A stretch of 64,000 nt of DNA from Cyprinodon diabolis (Eukaryota > Chordata > Actinopteri > Cyprinodontiformes > Cyprinodontidae), in contig CM060070.1 in NCBI GenBank assembly GCA_030533445.1, forward strand, positions 21,704,001 to 21,768,000, in the 5' to 3' direction. The notes below the pieces were generated by a model, which was given only the letters and a program-made list of their open reading frames with translations, had not been told where the DNA came from and ran no database searches. Each line of letters starts with the position of its first letter. Position 1 is the first letter of the stretch. The translations under genes and the position numbers were made by a program. Below are positions 23,801 through 35,518 of this stretch, in pieces.

Positions 23801-23870
23801 AATTTGTCATATGGCAGACTTTCTGAATGTGTTTATGAATGGGTAATTTAATATCTTGAAAACAGAAACA
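20843..23870. other. 3 kb non-coding stretch, nothing recognised
   Basis: AT-rich DNA with short A and T homopolymers (for example 22380-22393). No reading frame with a motif, no terminal repeats and no RNA gene seen on either strand. Confidence 0.4.
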
Positions 23871-23871
23871 A

Positions 23872-23912
23872 AAAATAAAGCTATGGAAGTACAGGCCATT
23901 TACCATTTGATC
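23872..23912 (+). repeat. SINE tail fragment
   Basis: AAGCTATGGAAGTACAGGCC followed by ATTTACCATTTG resembles the end of the fish SINE at 25085-25466, which has agctatctaggtacaggccatttatcat. Only the tail remains. Confidence 0.4.
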
Positions 23913-25084
23913 AACTGCATTAAAACAGGCCCTATACTTTCATTCTCAGCACATTCTTACAATTCCCTGTTGTAAGGGATTTGCACAGACCAGCCAGAAA
24001 ACCACAGCATAATTTCAAAATAGGTCTTAATTTATTTTTTAAAAAACATTAAAAAATGATAAACTGGGCCCAAAAATAGAGGTCAACAAAACAAACTTCA
24101 CTTCAGATACTAACACAAAGAACCCAAGCACAAACTGACCTATTAAACAAGACGTGAAGGAAACTTAAGAAGTGGCTGATCAGATCACTGTTGCAACACA
24201 AGTGGGATAACTGACGAACAAACTAACACATAAAATTAACTTAATCAAACAGAGAAATACTGGCCAGACACTAAGTACTTTTTAAAATTGAACAAATATA
24301 GCACAAATATAGCACAACTACCCAAAAAAAAGAATATCTACACAAATGTTAAGCAAATTTCCCCTCCCATTACAACAAGTGGTGTGACTTGCTGATTAGG
24401 CTACAGCGACCATATAAGGAGAAGAAAGCTGAAGCTCACTGTGGCTCTCCAGCAGCAGCTCCAAAAGAAGCTGGCAACTCAAAGAAAAAGAAATTAATCT
24501 ACTGCAGCAACCAAAATATAACAAACTGACAAATAAAGTTAACTAAATGTGTGCACTGCAAATACCTCACTAAAAAGACAGGCTGATCTATGAAACAGTT
24601 ACTATTCAGCTTTAGTGTGTGACAGCAGGCTTTCACACCCTTATTATGCTTTTGTATTTTGAAAAGTTTTGAAACCAGTCCTTTATGTCTAAACCTTCAT
24701 GTCTAAATCTAAATCTTGGTATTTAAACATGCTAAATCACAAATAAAAATAAATTTAAATAATATTAGTCTTATGTTTTGCCTGTGTCGTAGAAAAAAAG
24801 TATTCAACTATTCATCCTAGTTAAATAAAACGAGGGAAGAAGCTGTATCTCGTCTACAAACACCATCCTGCAGAGAATGTTGTGGCCTTGAAACAGACTG
24901 AGTGAAAACGTTTATACTGAGTAAATAGTATAAATTAATATATAATAGAAGAGAAATCAAAATCTTCTAAAGACACCTGTGATTATAATTCATATTTGCT
25001 AAAGCTGAACACAGTGGATTAGGCTTTAATTAAGAGTGTGCTATCTAAAATGATTTGATATAAGTGCAGTAACAGTGATGTCAG
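23913..25084. other. Non-coding stretch
   Basis: It contains a TATAAGG-like box near 24412 and a TTTATT signal on the other strand near 24030, which would suit an old LTR. No TG...CA ends or target duplication could be fixed, so no element is called. Confidence 0.35.
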
Positions 25085-25466
25085 ATGCAGGAGTTTGCCC
25101 CTCAATTCAAACCACACCTCTGGCTTTTAATATTGTTGTGTCCTTGGGCAAAAACACTTCAACTGCCTCGTCTACACCTGGTCGCAAAGGGCCTAGTGGC
25201 ATCTGGGAGTGGCAGCCTCGCTTCTGTCACTGAGCCCCGAGGCAGCTGTGGCTATAATGCAGTTTACCACCATCAGTGTGTGACTGAATGACTGAATGTA
25301 GTGTAAAGCGCTTTGGACAAGTCTTCTAACTAAAAACAGAGCTATCTAGGTACAGGCCATTTATCATATGAGGACACATAAAAACCTTTCAAAGGGGTAA
25401 AAAGTCTTATGTAAAGTACTTTAAGAAAACAGGTGTTGTTAATAAGCGCTATATAAATAAAATGTT
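25085..25466 (+). repeat. tRNA-type fish SINE, interrupted copy
   Basis: It contains the typical core (TTGTGTCCTTGGGC, CACTTCAAC, GTGTGTGACTGAATGACTGA, TGTAAAGCGCTTTGGA) of a fish SINE with an L2-like tail, ending AAGCGCTATATAAATAAA at about 25444-25461. The tail is displaced about 120 bp from the core by unrelated sequence. Assignment to the AFC/V-SINE group is tentative. Confidence 0.65.
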
Positions 25467-27619
25467 TGACCTGTACTTTATTTGTTTTGTGTGCAGTTTC
25501 TTAAATGAAAGTTCTTCTGTAATACTTAACCTTTAAAGTACCTATATATCATCTTTTCTTTTATAAAATGACCTTGAAAGATTTCTTAAAACAATGAAAA
25601 GCAGTTGGGGGTCCAATGCTCCTCTTCTTGCAACTTACATACAATCAGATAACAGCCCTCCCCAACGCAAGTTGCTGGGCTTAATTTAAACCCCAGTGTG
25701 CCCCTGGGTGGAGCTAAAGGAAATTCATGGAAGCAGACGTTACTGTCCAGGGCAAAGGTTCACCTACCCGCGTGACTATATAACCATTTACACTACCCTG
25801 TGAAAACCGAGTTCATACCGAGCTTGGATCGGTTAACGGTGCCGAGCTTGGTTCCTTACAACCGTTTACACATCATGCTAGCACAGTTCCTCGTGTTAGA
25901 GACAATCGGTGTTAGAGACAATCTACAGTACTACTGCTCTAGAGGTAAACAAGCAAATCACCATGGTGGCACCAATAACATTCAGGAAGTTTGGTTATAA
26001 TTGTGATATTTCACTGTTTAAGGAGAGTCAGGCTAAAAAGGCAGCCTTTGATGAATTTACTTGTGAATACGAGAAACGATAGTCTAATCAGGGCTTACAG
26101 ACGCAGGAAACAACGACAGACGTTGAGGTTCATCTCACTGCTAAGAAGATTTAACACTGGAAATCATGTGGCAAGGTAGGGAAGCTAATCTTATTATGAA
26201 TGTCTGAAATGTTACCATTACCGAGGCTGACTGTAAGGAGATGACGCGGTCTGCTCATGCACTCTTTGTTATCAGAGAACCGTGCCAGAACTGAACTGCA
26301 TGGAGCCCTACTGATTAACTAGTACCAGTTTAGCATGGCATTTACACTCAACAGTTATCTCAGTTAAGCTAAAAGGTTTTCTATTCTAAGGGCCTTTTTT
26401 AAGTCCCAAGCCCAATCCAATTGAGAATCTAAGGTAAAAGTTAAAAAATGGGATATTAACAGGTCAATTCAATAAAAAACAAATTGGTTTAAGCTATCCG
26501 CCTTAGAGCAATAGGTAAAAATTCTGTTTTTATTAACTTGGTAGAGACACCCCCAAAAAGACTTGCAGCTGTGGTTTTCCGGGGCAGTGATCACATAAGC
26601 AGGTTTGGGGGGGAAAAAAAACAGCAAAACACTGATTCTATCCCTCCTGTTCCCTCTTACTCAAAATGACATACAGTGCTGTGCTGTTATATATTATAAA
26701 ATGTATAAATAAAAAACAACCAAACCAAAATAAAGTTTGTGTTTTGAATGTGGGAAAATATTTAAAAATTTTACTCATAACCAAATGTTCCGTATTTAAC
26801 TGCTTGGAGAGCTTCTAAGGAACCTTGAATATGTAAGCATTAGCATTGATCCGTCCATTTTCAGGTGAACTCTTTATGTTTTGCTGAGTTATTTATAGCC
26901 GTGGGGCAATTTGTGTTAAATCAACCCCAGAACAATCTCCTGTGGGTTCATGGAAAAGAATTAACTTGAGTTGTTTTCATGGACAAAAATGGAGCTCTCT
27001 CTGAGCAGATAAACTCTTGGTAAAAAAAAAATCAACATGCTGGTACAATTTGTTTGTGGATTTGGCCACATTTATGCTGCAAATCTTACATAAGTGACAC
27101 ATTTGTCACTATAAACACACAACCCAGAGGGGGGAAATTAAAGCATGTGTCTTATAAGATTTAGACATATCCTTAAAAGTGAACTTTCAGCTAACCAGAT
27201 CTGGCCCAGACAGTGGGGAGGATGACATAATTGATATAAAATCTGAAAGATAGTATCTTCCAACCACAGAGATCATCATCATATCATGATCTTGGCACTT
27301 CAATTTAACAAAATATAATTGTGTTGACATGTATTTGTCCCTGCATTGAATAAAGTTATGTTCAACTAACTCATAATATTTAACATAACCCAATGGAGAA
27401 TAAAGTGGTTTAATCAACTCAGTTGTATTTAATTTAAGATCAGAAATGATTTTTGTCACACAGTCAACAAAGATAGAGCTGCCTGTGATCATGGATCTTG
27501 GCCTCAAGATAACTTATGGTTTCATCTGGACTTGGGCAACAGCTAAGTCAACTATTTTTTTTAGATGTAGAATTACCTACCATGCTGGCTCGTCCTCTGG
27601 CAAAAGTAGTCAGACAATT
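25467..27619. other. Non-coding stretch
   Basis: No gene recognised. Between about 25780 and 26350 the sequence has the look of a non-autonomous DNA element (CATTTACACTACCC near its start, GCATTTACACTCAAC near its end), but these are direct, not inverted, so no call is made. It includes an immediate duplication of GTTAGAGACAATC at about 25897-25923. Confidence 0.35.
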
Positions 27620-27800
27620 AAGGAAGTAATCTTAGCAAGGACCAATTTTCATGAGCAACGCAAAGTTACCTAAAATTCTTGAGTTGACTTGAAAGACCAT
27701 CCTTGTAAGCTCAAGGTGGCCCTACAGTGAACTCAAGAATTTTAGGTTACTTTGCAACTTACATAAAATATTTGTGTTACGTCAATAAAATATTACTTAC
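27620..27800. repeat. Imperfect hairpin (possible MITE)
   Basis: Arms 27660-27685 and 27730-27755 are 26-bp inverted copies with one mismatch (core ACCTAAAATTCTTGAGTT) around a 44-bp loop. Weaker inverted similarity continues outward about 35-60 bp on each side. No target duplication was identified. Confidence 0.55.
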
Positions 27801-28360
27801 TACTATTAATTCTGGAACCAATTACTTTAGGTACGTTAAATGGTAAGAGATTTTTATTCACCTCAAAGAGGGGATTGAATCTTTTTTTTGAGTGGTTCTA
27901 CATTCTTCACCGTTTCAAATCATAATGATAGCTGATTTTAATCTGGGTTATCTGCTACAAAACATCAAAATACAGCTGCAGGAAAATAAACTGCATGTCC
28001 AATCTGCATGCATTGTTGGTTCTCATTTTTTTTAATAAGGAGCCAAATTGTGACAGGCGTTAAGGATATCACTCTTACCTTTAGGCTTGTTCTTGATTTT
28101 GGGGGGTTTTAAGGGCTATTGCTTTAATTTCAGCCTCAAACTCCAGCAAAAAGAAACAATATGCATGCATTTCTAAGAAAACATCAGTTACCACTAAAAT
28201 TCATTAACTTGCAAACCTGCTTTAAAAGAACATGCTACTGAGACTTGACAAGGATGGTTTTCTTCTGCTCAGACTGGATCAAAGTTGAAGGTAAACCTAT
28301 TACATGTGAAAGAAGACTAAATTATGGGCCCAGGTAGATTGATTTATTATGCCGCATATT

Positions 28361-28920
28361 CAATTCAATTCAATTCAGTTTATTTATATAGCGCCAAATC
28401 CACAACACATGTCATCTCAAGGCACTTTACAGTTCAACCAGATCATACAGTCAAATTGATAGAAAGTTTTATATCTAAGGAAAACCAGTTGATTGCATCG
28501 ACTCATTGACTCAAATACAATCCCTCACACTAAGCATGCTTGTAGCGACAGTGGAGAGGAAAAACTCCCTTTTAACAGGAAGAAACCTCCAGCAGAACCA
28601 GGCTCAGTGTGAGCGGCCATCTGCCGAGGCCGACTAGGGTTCAAGGAGACGGAAGCAGAGACACAAAAAGCAGCTGTAAAAGGCGGCCCCGTCCAGGAAA
28701 CACACAGCCAGGGAGACGAGCTCCGAGCCAGCTCCCATGGCAGAGGACGAAGAGAGCACATCCACCCAGTCACAGGACCACACTGGAAAACAGGCCGATC
28801 TCCAACATCTATAAACAAGGGTGTTGATGGAAGCAGCAACGCTGATGTTTCTTTCCAGGATGACGTCACAGCCAAACAGGAACAGACGAGGCAAAGCTAC
28901 TCTGAGGAAAAGCAGATAGA
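28361..28920 (-). repeat. LINE2-type 3' untranslated region and tail
   Basis: It starts CAATTCAATTCAATTCAG, then TTTATTTATATAGCGCC, then a long block shared with 54317-54941 (CCCTTTTAACAGGAAGAAAC, ACCAGGCTCAGTGT). The minus strand reads as the non-coding 3' end of an L2 element with an AATTG tail. Frames on the minus strand overlap this and look related between the two copies only because the DNA is related. Confidence 0.7.
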
Positions 28921-29959
28921 GCAGAACATTAGAGATTGAACTAACAGATTCTACAGATAGAGCTAGCATTACAGAGAGACTGATAAAACAGGATAAATAT
29001 ATGAACACATCAAACCGTAGAGCATCATCAAATGCGAGACAAAGGGAACAACAGACATTTCTGGAGAAATTGTATGAAAAGATAATTGTATTTAGAATCT
29101 GTATCAACAAAGTCACCTGTAACCTACCTGTGATCAATGGAAGTCCTAAAAATGAATATGTTACGCTGTTGGCTGGGAAGGAGTACTGACATTTTAAAGG
29201 GGGACTGCCCACTAAAGTGGACCTGTTGTCCTCAGAATTGGCCCAACTGAAGACCCTCCTCCAGTCCCTTCAGCCACCCCCCAACAGGGGGTTAACCCCC
29301 CCCCCTTCCAATGGGGGTTAAATCCCCGACGAGGACGCCTTCTTGGTGGGAGCTTCTGGCACCCTTTTCCAAGGGTTATCCACAAACAACATCCATTTAT
29401 CAATCTTTTGGAAATAAAGACTCCAATCATTTCGAAGAACGGTGAATGGGGGAATTTGCTACGGATTAAGTACCAACTGCTCCCTCAGTTGGCATTTACT
29501 TTAGCAGTTGCTTGTCCAACATTCCAAAGACAGTATAATCACAAAGATCAAAAAAGTCCCTTCAAAATAATCCTCTAATCATCAGGCATTTGATGAGTTT
29601 TCCTAAACTTTCCAAAGTTTCAAGCTTATCTTCCTACAAACAGCGCAGGGTGTTTGTTTCCGTGAATGACATTGTCCGTAGGGACGTTAGATATTCCACC
29701 ATATTCCAGGGAAAAATTAAGGCGTTCCACAACCGTACATCCCAAAAAGAGGGAGTACAATGTATGCCTGTACACATTCCTAGCTAAAAGCCTGGTCTGG
29801 ACCCCCTGCTGGGTTCAGGGGCTTCAGGGGCCGATCAGTTCTAGACCTCAGGAGACTAAACACATATCTGAAGGACATGTCCTTTTGCATGCTGACAACC
29901 AGAAGGGTCTTGTAAGCAATCCCATCTGGGATCCATTTGGATCCATTTGGATCTAAAAG
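28921..29959. other. Non-coding stretch with a GGGGGTTAACCCCC palindrome
   Basis: A perfect 14-bp palindrome at 29287-29300 is followed by a C-run and a second GGGGGTTAAATCCCC motif about 24 bp later. ATCCATTTGG is repeated in tandem at about 29930-29955. No coding feature recognised. Confidence 0.4.
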
Positions 29960-30176
29960 CGAGACAATGTACAATTTATTGCCCTTTTTTTGACGATTTT
30001 CAAGTCGTGGGAGAATTTTTCTATCTGGCCGATTTTCAGCCTGATTTTGTGTTGTGCGCCATGTAGGTGTTCAGCCACTCATGACCACCTCCCGATCAGG
30101 AATTGTGAGGTTGGGAGAAATCAATCATGTTTGAAATTCAGTCGGCCGTCATGGGCAAATCGCAAAAAGTGAGGTA
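29960..30176 (-). repeat. Unclassified dispersed repeat, copy 2
   Basis: Read on the minus strand it shares CGATTTGCCCA, the 20-bp core GATCGGGAGGTGGTCATGAG and ATCAGGCTGAAA, in that order, with the plus strand of 4590-5120. Ends are approximate. Confidence 0.5.
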
Positions 30177-30182
30177 ATTTTA

Positions 30183-30342
30183 ACTAGTAAGAATGACATT
30201 ACAGATATCTGAAATATTAATTTTAGATAGGAAGGAAATACTATTAAAGATATCTGAAATGCATATCCAGTCAAAAAATATATGTTGAAACAAACACTTA
30301 GAAGGTTTGTAGATATCTTAAATTAACTAATTCTTACTAGTA
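30183..30342. mobile_element. Small MITE with ACTAGTAAGAAT ends
   Basis: 160 bp bounded by ACTAGTAAGAAT and its inverse ATTCTTACTAGT, with internal GATATCT repeats (three GATATC sites). No coding content. The target duplication is unclear. Confidence 0.55.
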
Positions 30343-30389
30343 CAAATTTGAATCCAGATTACCTAAAAGGTCATTTGTACCGCAGACAC

Positions 30390-31139
30390 TCTGTAGTGGG
30401 AGAAACACAGGTAAGTGACCACGATCATCTGACAGAAGATTATCTGAGTTGGTCACTTACCTGGTTTAACAGTCCAGACCAAGAATGTCCCCAAGTGCTG
30501 CAGTCCCAGAGGTCATGCTGGAAGCTGATCCCCGTCAGGGATCCAGAACAGACAGGAACAGACAGAACAGGCAGGATCCAGATCAGGCAGGAACAGAAAC
30601 AGGTAGCAGGATCCAGACTTCCAGGCATCCACAAGCTCCCAGGCAGGTTCAGAGTCTGACAGGGTCCGAAGCGTGACCAGGTGGTCACACACAGGAGCAG
30701 ACAGGATCAGGTGCAGACGGACAGGCTCAGTAGCAGAGGGTAGCCGAGACAGGACGTGGAACCAGAACTTGATGCAGGACCTTTAAACTGGTCTCCTCCC
30801 TGGAGCCAGGCTTACTTGGATAAAAACTGAACCTCCCCACATATTGAGCCAAAAACCCAGAGGACTCCACGGTTTTTTGTTTGTCTCAGGAGACGAGACA
30901 AACAAAAAAACCTCTTTCCACTGGCCACCAGGATCCAGGACATGAACCATGAAATCAAAAACTGAACGGACAGACTAACAGAAAGACAAGTAAGGATCTG
31001 GCACTGAATGATCAGGCTGAACTGAATATAAACCAGAGGAAACAGGTGAGAGGAATAAATTATAATTGAGGCAGGGAGGGAAAACGGCAGGTGAAAGGAA
31101 TAACCAATTAAGGAGGAGCAAACAGGCCAGATCATGACA
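30390..31139 (-). repeat. Degraded gypsy-type LTR, copy A
   Basis: The plus strand ends GATCATGACA (minus strand TGTCATGATC, an LTR start). It shares with 57340-57991 the block (t)cactTACCTGGTTTAAC...GTCCCAGAG and several CAGGATC-type repeats. It contains a 12-bp inverted repeat GGTAAGTGACCA / TGGTCACTTACC (30410-30421, 30450-30461) and a hairpin with 17-bp arms at 30871-30887 / 30895-30913. No internal region or target duplication was found, so it may be a solo LTR. Confidence 0.5.
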
Positions 31140-32163
31140 AAATGCTGATATCCTGTGGAGGTAAAGTCATCTTGGTGTGTTGGTTTGAACTAGAAGAAGA
31201 CAGTTATGCATGTAAATAGGAATAAATATAGTTACACAATGCTGAAAAACATTTATTAAACTACCAACTAAAGATACTTTGCATTTCGTTTAGTTTTTTG
31301 TGATGCATCATGATGTTTGCTTTTATCATTATTAAACTGGAGTTTGCTTGACAATTAGTCTGTACTAGCAGGAATAATGTTGTCATAGCAACAGATCAGA
31401 GCAATGCAACTGATACCAGGCCTTTTCCTGTTTTCTCTGAACAGCAGTATACGGTCACCGTAAACTGATTCCAACAAAAATGCCTCTGACAAATAGAGTA
31501 CAAATTAAATCTTTCTTCTTAACCCAGGTGTAATCTAGTCATGTTGCCATGATGAGGTCTCTTGAGGTCTCTAGGGTTTCAAGGCTTTATTGATTAGCCA
31601 CTAATGAAAAAGTCACATGGAGCATTTCAACCCTTATCAGCTCTGATGTTTTCTTACATAATCAGATGTGTGCACATTTGCATTGCAAACAAACTATACA
31701 TTCCGTCTTTAGAATGGCAGATTTGCATGGTTAGAACTGCAAAAATGTTCTTAGTAAGTCTTGAGATTAAATATTAAATATTTGTGCTCATAGAATCAAG
31801 ACTTTCTATAAAATAATCTTAAACAGGAAGGAAGGAAGGAAGGAAGGAAGGAAGGAAGGAAGGAAGGAAGGAAGGAAGGAAGGAAGGAAGGAAGGAAGGA
31901 TGAATAGTGCTAGAATAAATACAATAGCTAAGTCAATGTGCTGTGATGTGAGCCCAAGCAATATTTTATTGCTTATTTATGACAAACATCCTCCTATATA
32001 AATAAATATTATTTGTTTATTTTTTGCTCACAATTAATTCCGTCTAATTAGAACTTCTTCAAACTAACAGTGGTTTCAAATTTTGATAAACCTCTGATAT
32101 TACCTCATGACAGCCGCTCCTCTCTTCATTCCGTAATGCGAGAAAATGCACCTAATTACAGCA
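31140..32163. other. Non-coding stretch with (GGAA)n
   Basis: A pure GGAA array lies at 31825-31900 (about 19 units). Nothing else recognised. Confidence 0.6.
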
Positions 32164-32167
32164 TTAA

Positions 32168-33089
32168 AGGAATAGTACACCCAAAACATGATTAGCCTTC
32201 ATTTTCTACTCACCCCCATGCTGAACAACACTCTGGAGTACTTTTTTGATATCTCAAATGCATCTGGAGATCTGGGAGGCTTCTTGCTGTCTGCTGACAT
32301 TCAAATAATGGAGGTCTATGGTGCCCGAGGCAGAAAGGTCCATAAAAGTCCACAAAAAACTTGTCGATATTCCTCCATACGGCTCGTCCAATGTATTCCA
32401 AGTGTCCTGAGTGGGTAGTGTCCATAATTTACTCGAAACGAAGTAATTTAGAATGTTTTTAGAGCATGAACAGTAGTGTATAGGATTTCCTAAAAACGCG
32501 CGCCTGCGAATTTACGACGCTACGGAAACCGCGGCAGACCAAGCCAGATGAAAGTGCGCATTCAGCTTGGCAAAGAACTCATGCTCTTCCTCAACACTGA
32601 AGTCCTCAGACATTTTTCTTTCGTTGTTTCTTTCTTTGCACAGGTAAACAGCACATTTCTTCTTCTACGCTTTCATTATCAAGAGCAGACGCTGAATGCG
32701 CACTTTCATCTGGTTTGGTCTGCCGCAGTTGCCGTAGGCTCGTGAACTCGCAGGCGCGCGCTTTTAGGAAATCCTATACACTACTGTTTATGCTCTAAAA
32801 ACATTCTAAATGACTTCGTTTCGAGTAAATTATGGACGCTACCCACTCAGGACACTTGGAATACATTGGACGAGCAGTATGGAGGAATATTGACACATTT
32901 TTTGTGGACTTTTATGGACCTTTCTGCCTCGGGCACCATAGACCTCCATTATTTGAATGTCAGCAGACAGCAAGAAGCCTCCCAGATCTCCAGATGCATT
33001 TGAGATATCAAAAAAGTACTCCAGAGTGTTGTTCAGCATGGGGGTGAGTAGAAAATGAAGGCTAATCATGTTTTGGGTGTACTATTCCT
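32168..33089. mobile_element. Foldback element with 399-bp arms, TTAA target
   Basis: Ends are AGGAATAGTACACCC and its inverse, flanked by TTAA (32164-32167 and 33090-33093). The arms (32168-32566 and 32691-33089) are inverted copies of equal length with only scattered substitutions, around a 124-bp loop. No transposase. The small frames in the arms are simply the same DNA read from each side. TTAA flanks with AGG termini fit Kolobok-like or piggyBac-like non-autonomous elements. Confidence 0.88.
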
Positions 33090-33093
33090 TTAA

Positions 33094-33878
33094 GCAATCA
33101 GAGTCATTCAATAATTACTTCTATACCATCTAATTAGGTTCCCTCATAAACAGGTTAACCTAACAATTGCCTTAGAAATCCTGCTGTTTTTTTATGACTG
33201 ACTATTGTCAGGGCTTGGACAAGAATATTAGTTGCTTGAGTAATTATAAATTAAAAATGATGATAAAGTCAGATGTTGAAAAGCAAAGAAACAATCTTGC
33301 ATCAGTAAAAATGTTAATAGGGTCTGATTTAGTATTTGCTTAGAGGAAAGTTGTGTGTAGCTTTAAACATTACATTTATGTTATTTTCTTTGTTGAAACT
33401 CTGTTGTTATGTGTGGTTGGATAATCAATAATATCCTCAGGGAAGAACCACAGATGATGAAACAAACCCAGTAGAGAGCAAACCCTCAGCTGCTAGTCAT
33501 TGATATTCAGCATACACAGACTTCTTAAAGCATTAAAGACATCTTCTCATTAAAAGTTATCCATTATGTTTAGCTCTGTCTTTTAAAAGTTAGCCTTTGT
33601 TGTCTTTCCTAAGTTAGTTTTCATCACCAGTTCCTTTTTGAAAGGGAATCAGTCTTCTTCATATTTACATTCTTAAGCACAAGCTTCATGTCCTGGTCTC
33701 TAAGTGTTATTAAATAATTAGAAACAGGGGATCTGATGGGTTTGATTGCTGAAATGAACAAAAAAAAAAAAAAACGGATAATGAATTAGTGATTTTAATA
33801 GAGTGCAATTACATAGTGGGTATTGGATGGATTTATGGCTTCATTAGTTTGTGTTAAGGCAACATATAAAATGGTATC
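33094..33878. other. Non-coding stretch, nothing recognised
   Basis: AT-rich DNA with a long A run near 33760. No features. Confidence 0.4.
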
Positions 33879-33886
33879 TTATGGTA

Positions 33887-34546
33887 GTGATTCCCAACCA
33901 GGGGTACAAATAGCCCTAGTGGTCTGCATTGCAAGGGTTGCATGAAAATATTGTATTTCTTAGGCAGTAAAATAAAATAGGGCTGGGATCTGTTTTGCTT
34001 TGTGAGGACCCAAATGAAAACTTAAGCAAGCTTTTATCAACCAAAAAGTTGATAAAATCTTCATCTGTGTCACACATTAAAACCAAGCAGAGGAACAGAC
34101 TGGACCTGGAGAACAGCCTGGTATCTACTGTTTTCCACACTGAGCTATTGGAGATCATCAAAGCATCTCAGGTGTCTTGATGGAAACAAAGTAAAACTAA
34201 TTAAGTCAAACTGACTATAATTTTTGTTCAGTATTTTTTCCCAGTTCATCAAATTTAAATCTGATTATATGGGAGTTCCTCAGAGGAACTCCAGTTTTAT
34301 AAATACAGGTTTATAATATGATTCTATTTTGTATTTATTTCTAATCCTTACTAATGTCCTGGCATATTTGAGATGAAAAGCATAAGGTGCCTAAGAATTA
34401 CATGCTCAAATTGAAATATTAAGCAAGATAGTTTTTATTATATGATCAATTATTGTTTAGACAATCATCGATATTTTTGACTGAGAGGGAAACTCATGGT
34501 AAGACAAAAGTGGTACGCAAGTCCAAAAAGGTTGGGAAACACAGTG
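33887..34546 (+). mobile_element. Non-autonomous hAT element with transposase C-terminus
   Basis: It is flanked by an exact 8-bp duplication TTATGGTA (33879-33886 and 34547-34554). The ends carry inverted TTCCCAACC / GGTTGGGAA motifs, with small changes in the outermost bases. It holds only the C-terminal coding remnant of a hAT transposase, so it is internally deleted. Confidence 0.8.
33995..34180 (+). pseudogene. C-terminal fragment of a hAT transposase
   Basis: The 61-codon frame ends before the TGA at 34178-34180. It contains HIKTKQRNRLDLENSL, which resembles the end of the hAT dimerisation region, where a K-T/S-K-x-R-N-R-L segment precedes the C-terminus. No catalytic residues are present. 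It lies inside an 8-bp-TSD element, which supports the reading. Which hAT family it belongs to is unknown. Confidence 0.5.
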
Positions 34547-34722
34547 TTATGGTATCAGCCACCAGAACAATACAGCTGATCCTTTAAAACATATTTGATG
34601 TGGGGAGGGGCCTCTTTGGATTAATTCTGTTTTCCAGCATACCCATTAGGAAAGGATATACACAAAGAGAAATTATCAGTATGTGCTTTAGCTCCTTGTC
34701 TTCTACAGTGTTAGAAAGAAAT

Positions 34723-35518
34723 TGTTGGGATCCTGAGGCTTGCCCACCAGAGGGCGCCGAGGATCCTCTTCTGTTTTTTGTTTTCTGTTAGGGACTGGGG
34801 TTACTGTTGGGATCTGGGGATGTACCACCTTTCTCCAGCAGAGTGCGCCGTGGGTCTCCTGGGCTGGAGCCCTCCAGCACACCTGGAGCTCGTCTGCTCA
34901 TCAGGAACCCTCCCTACATAAGCAGCTGCCAGACCTTCCTTCAACGCCGCAGTGTTTACCTAGTTTGGTTAGCAAACCTGAGCCTCTTTTACCAGAAAGA
35001 ATCTTAGTCATCTCAAGTGAGAAACCTGATTCTAATCTGCCTCTGTCTTTGCTCACAGGAAACCTGTCTCAAGTCTGAAGCTCTGGGTGAGCTTAACTTG
35101 CCTGCCAGCCCTGGTGAGCCAAACCTGAAGGTTCCAGTCTGGATTTCTCCTCCTGCTCTCAGAGAAGAGCTGGAAACTCTGATCAAGGTCTGCCATTCAA
35201 AGTCAGAAGCTAGACGCTGCTGCTGCTTGTGCACTCTGCTGAACCAACAGTCTCTGGACCCAACGGTTCCCTCTCTCACAAGTAAAGCCTGGACTTCTTC
35301 AAGGTAGACTCTGAATTATCTTAAGACTCAATTAATCATCTGACTGCCTGGCTAATCAAACTGTCCATCTCTGCAGACATCAGAGAACCCAACCCGGACC
35401 AGTACTTAATCCAGTTCATGTCTTTGTGTGAAAACTTATTTCAATAAACTCTGTTAAACTTTTACTCAGCCTCCGTTTGTGTTCTGCATGTGGGTTTAGC
35501 CTTAAACCAATCATGACA
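34723..35518 (+). repeat. 5' LTR of the cargo element, with duplicated U3 start
   Basis: The outer boundary is TGTTGGGATCC at 34723, fixed by the GAAAT duplication. A second LTR-like start, TGTTGGGATCTGGGG, occurs at 34805 and matches the other element's LTR start better, so the first 82 bp look like a duplicated or nested U3 end. A TATA-like CATAAG (34917-34922) is followed 29 bases later by GCCGCAGTGTT (34946-34956), the inferred transcript start. AATAAA is at 35443-35448. Confidence 0.85.

Noticed and set aside
23960..24640. Possible LTR with TATAAGG and a polyadenylation-like signal
   Set aside because: No TG...CA boundaries or target duplication could be fixed.
28634..29212. 192-codon minus-strand frame, partly similar to one at 54669-54890
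   Set aside because: Lies in a LINE2-type 3' untranslated repeat; similarity follows from the shared repeat, and no domain is visible.
32188..32418. 76-codon frame repeated at 32839-33069
   Set aside because: The two frames are the two arms of a foldback element; no evidence of selection.
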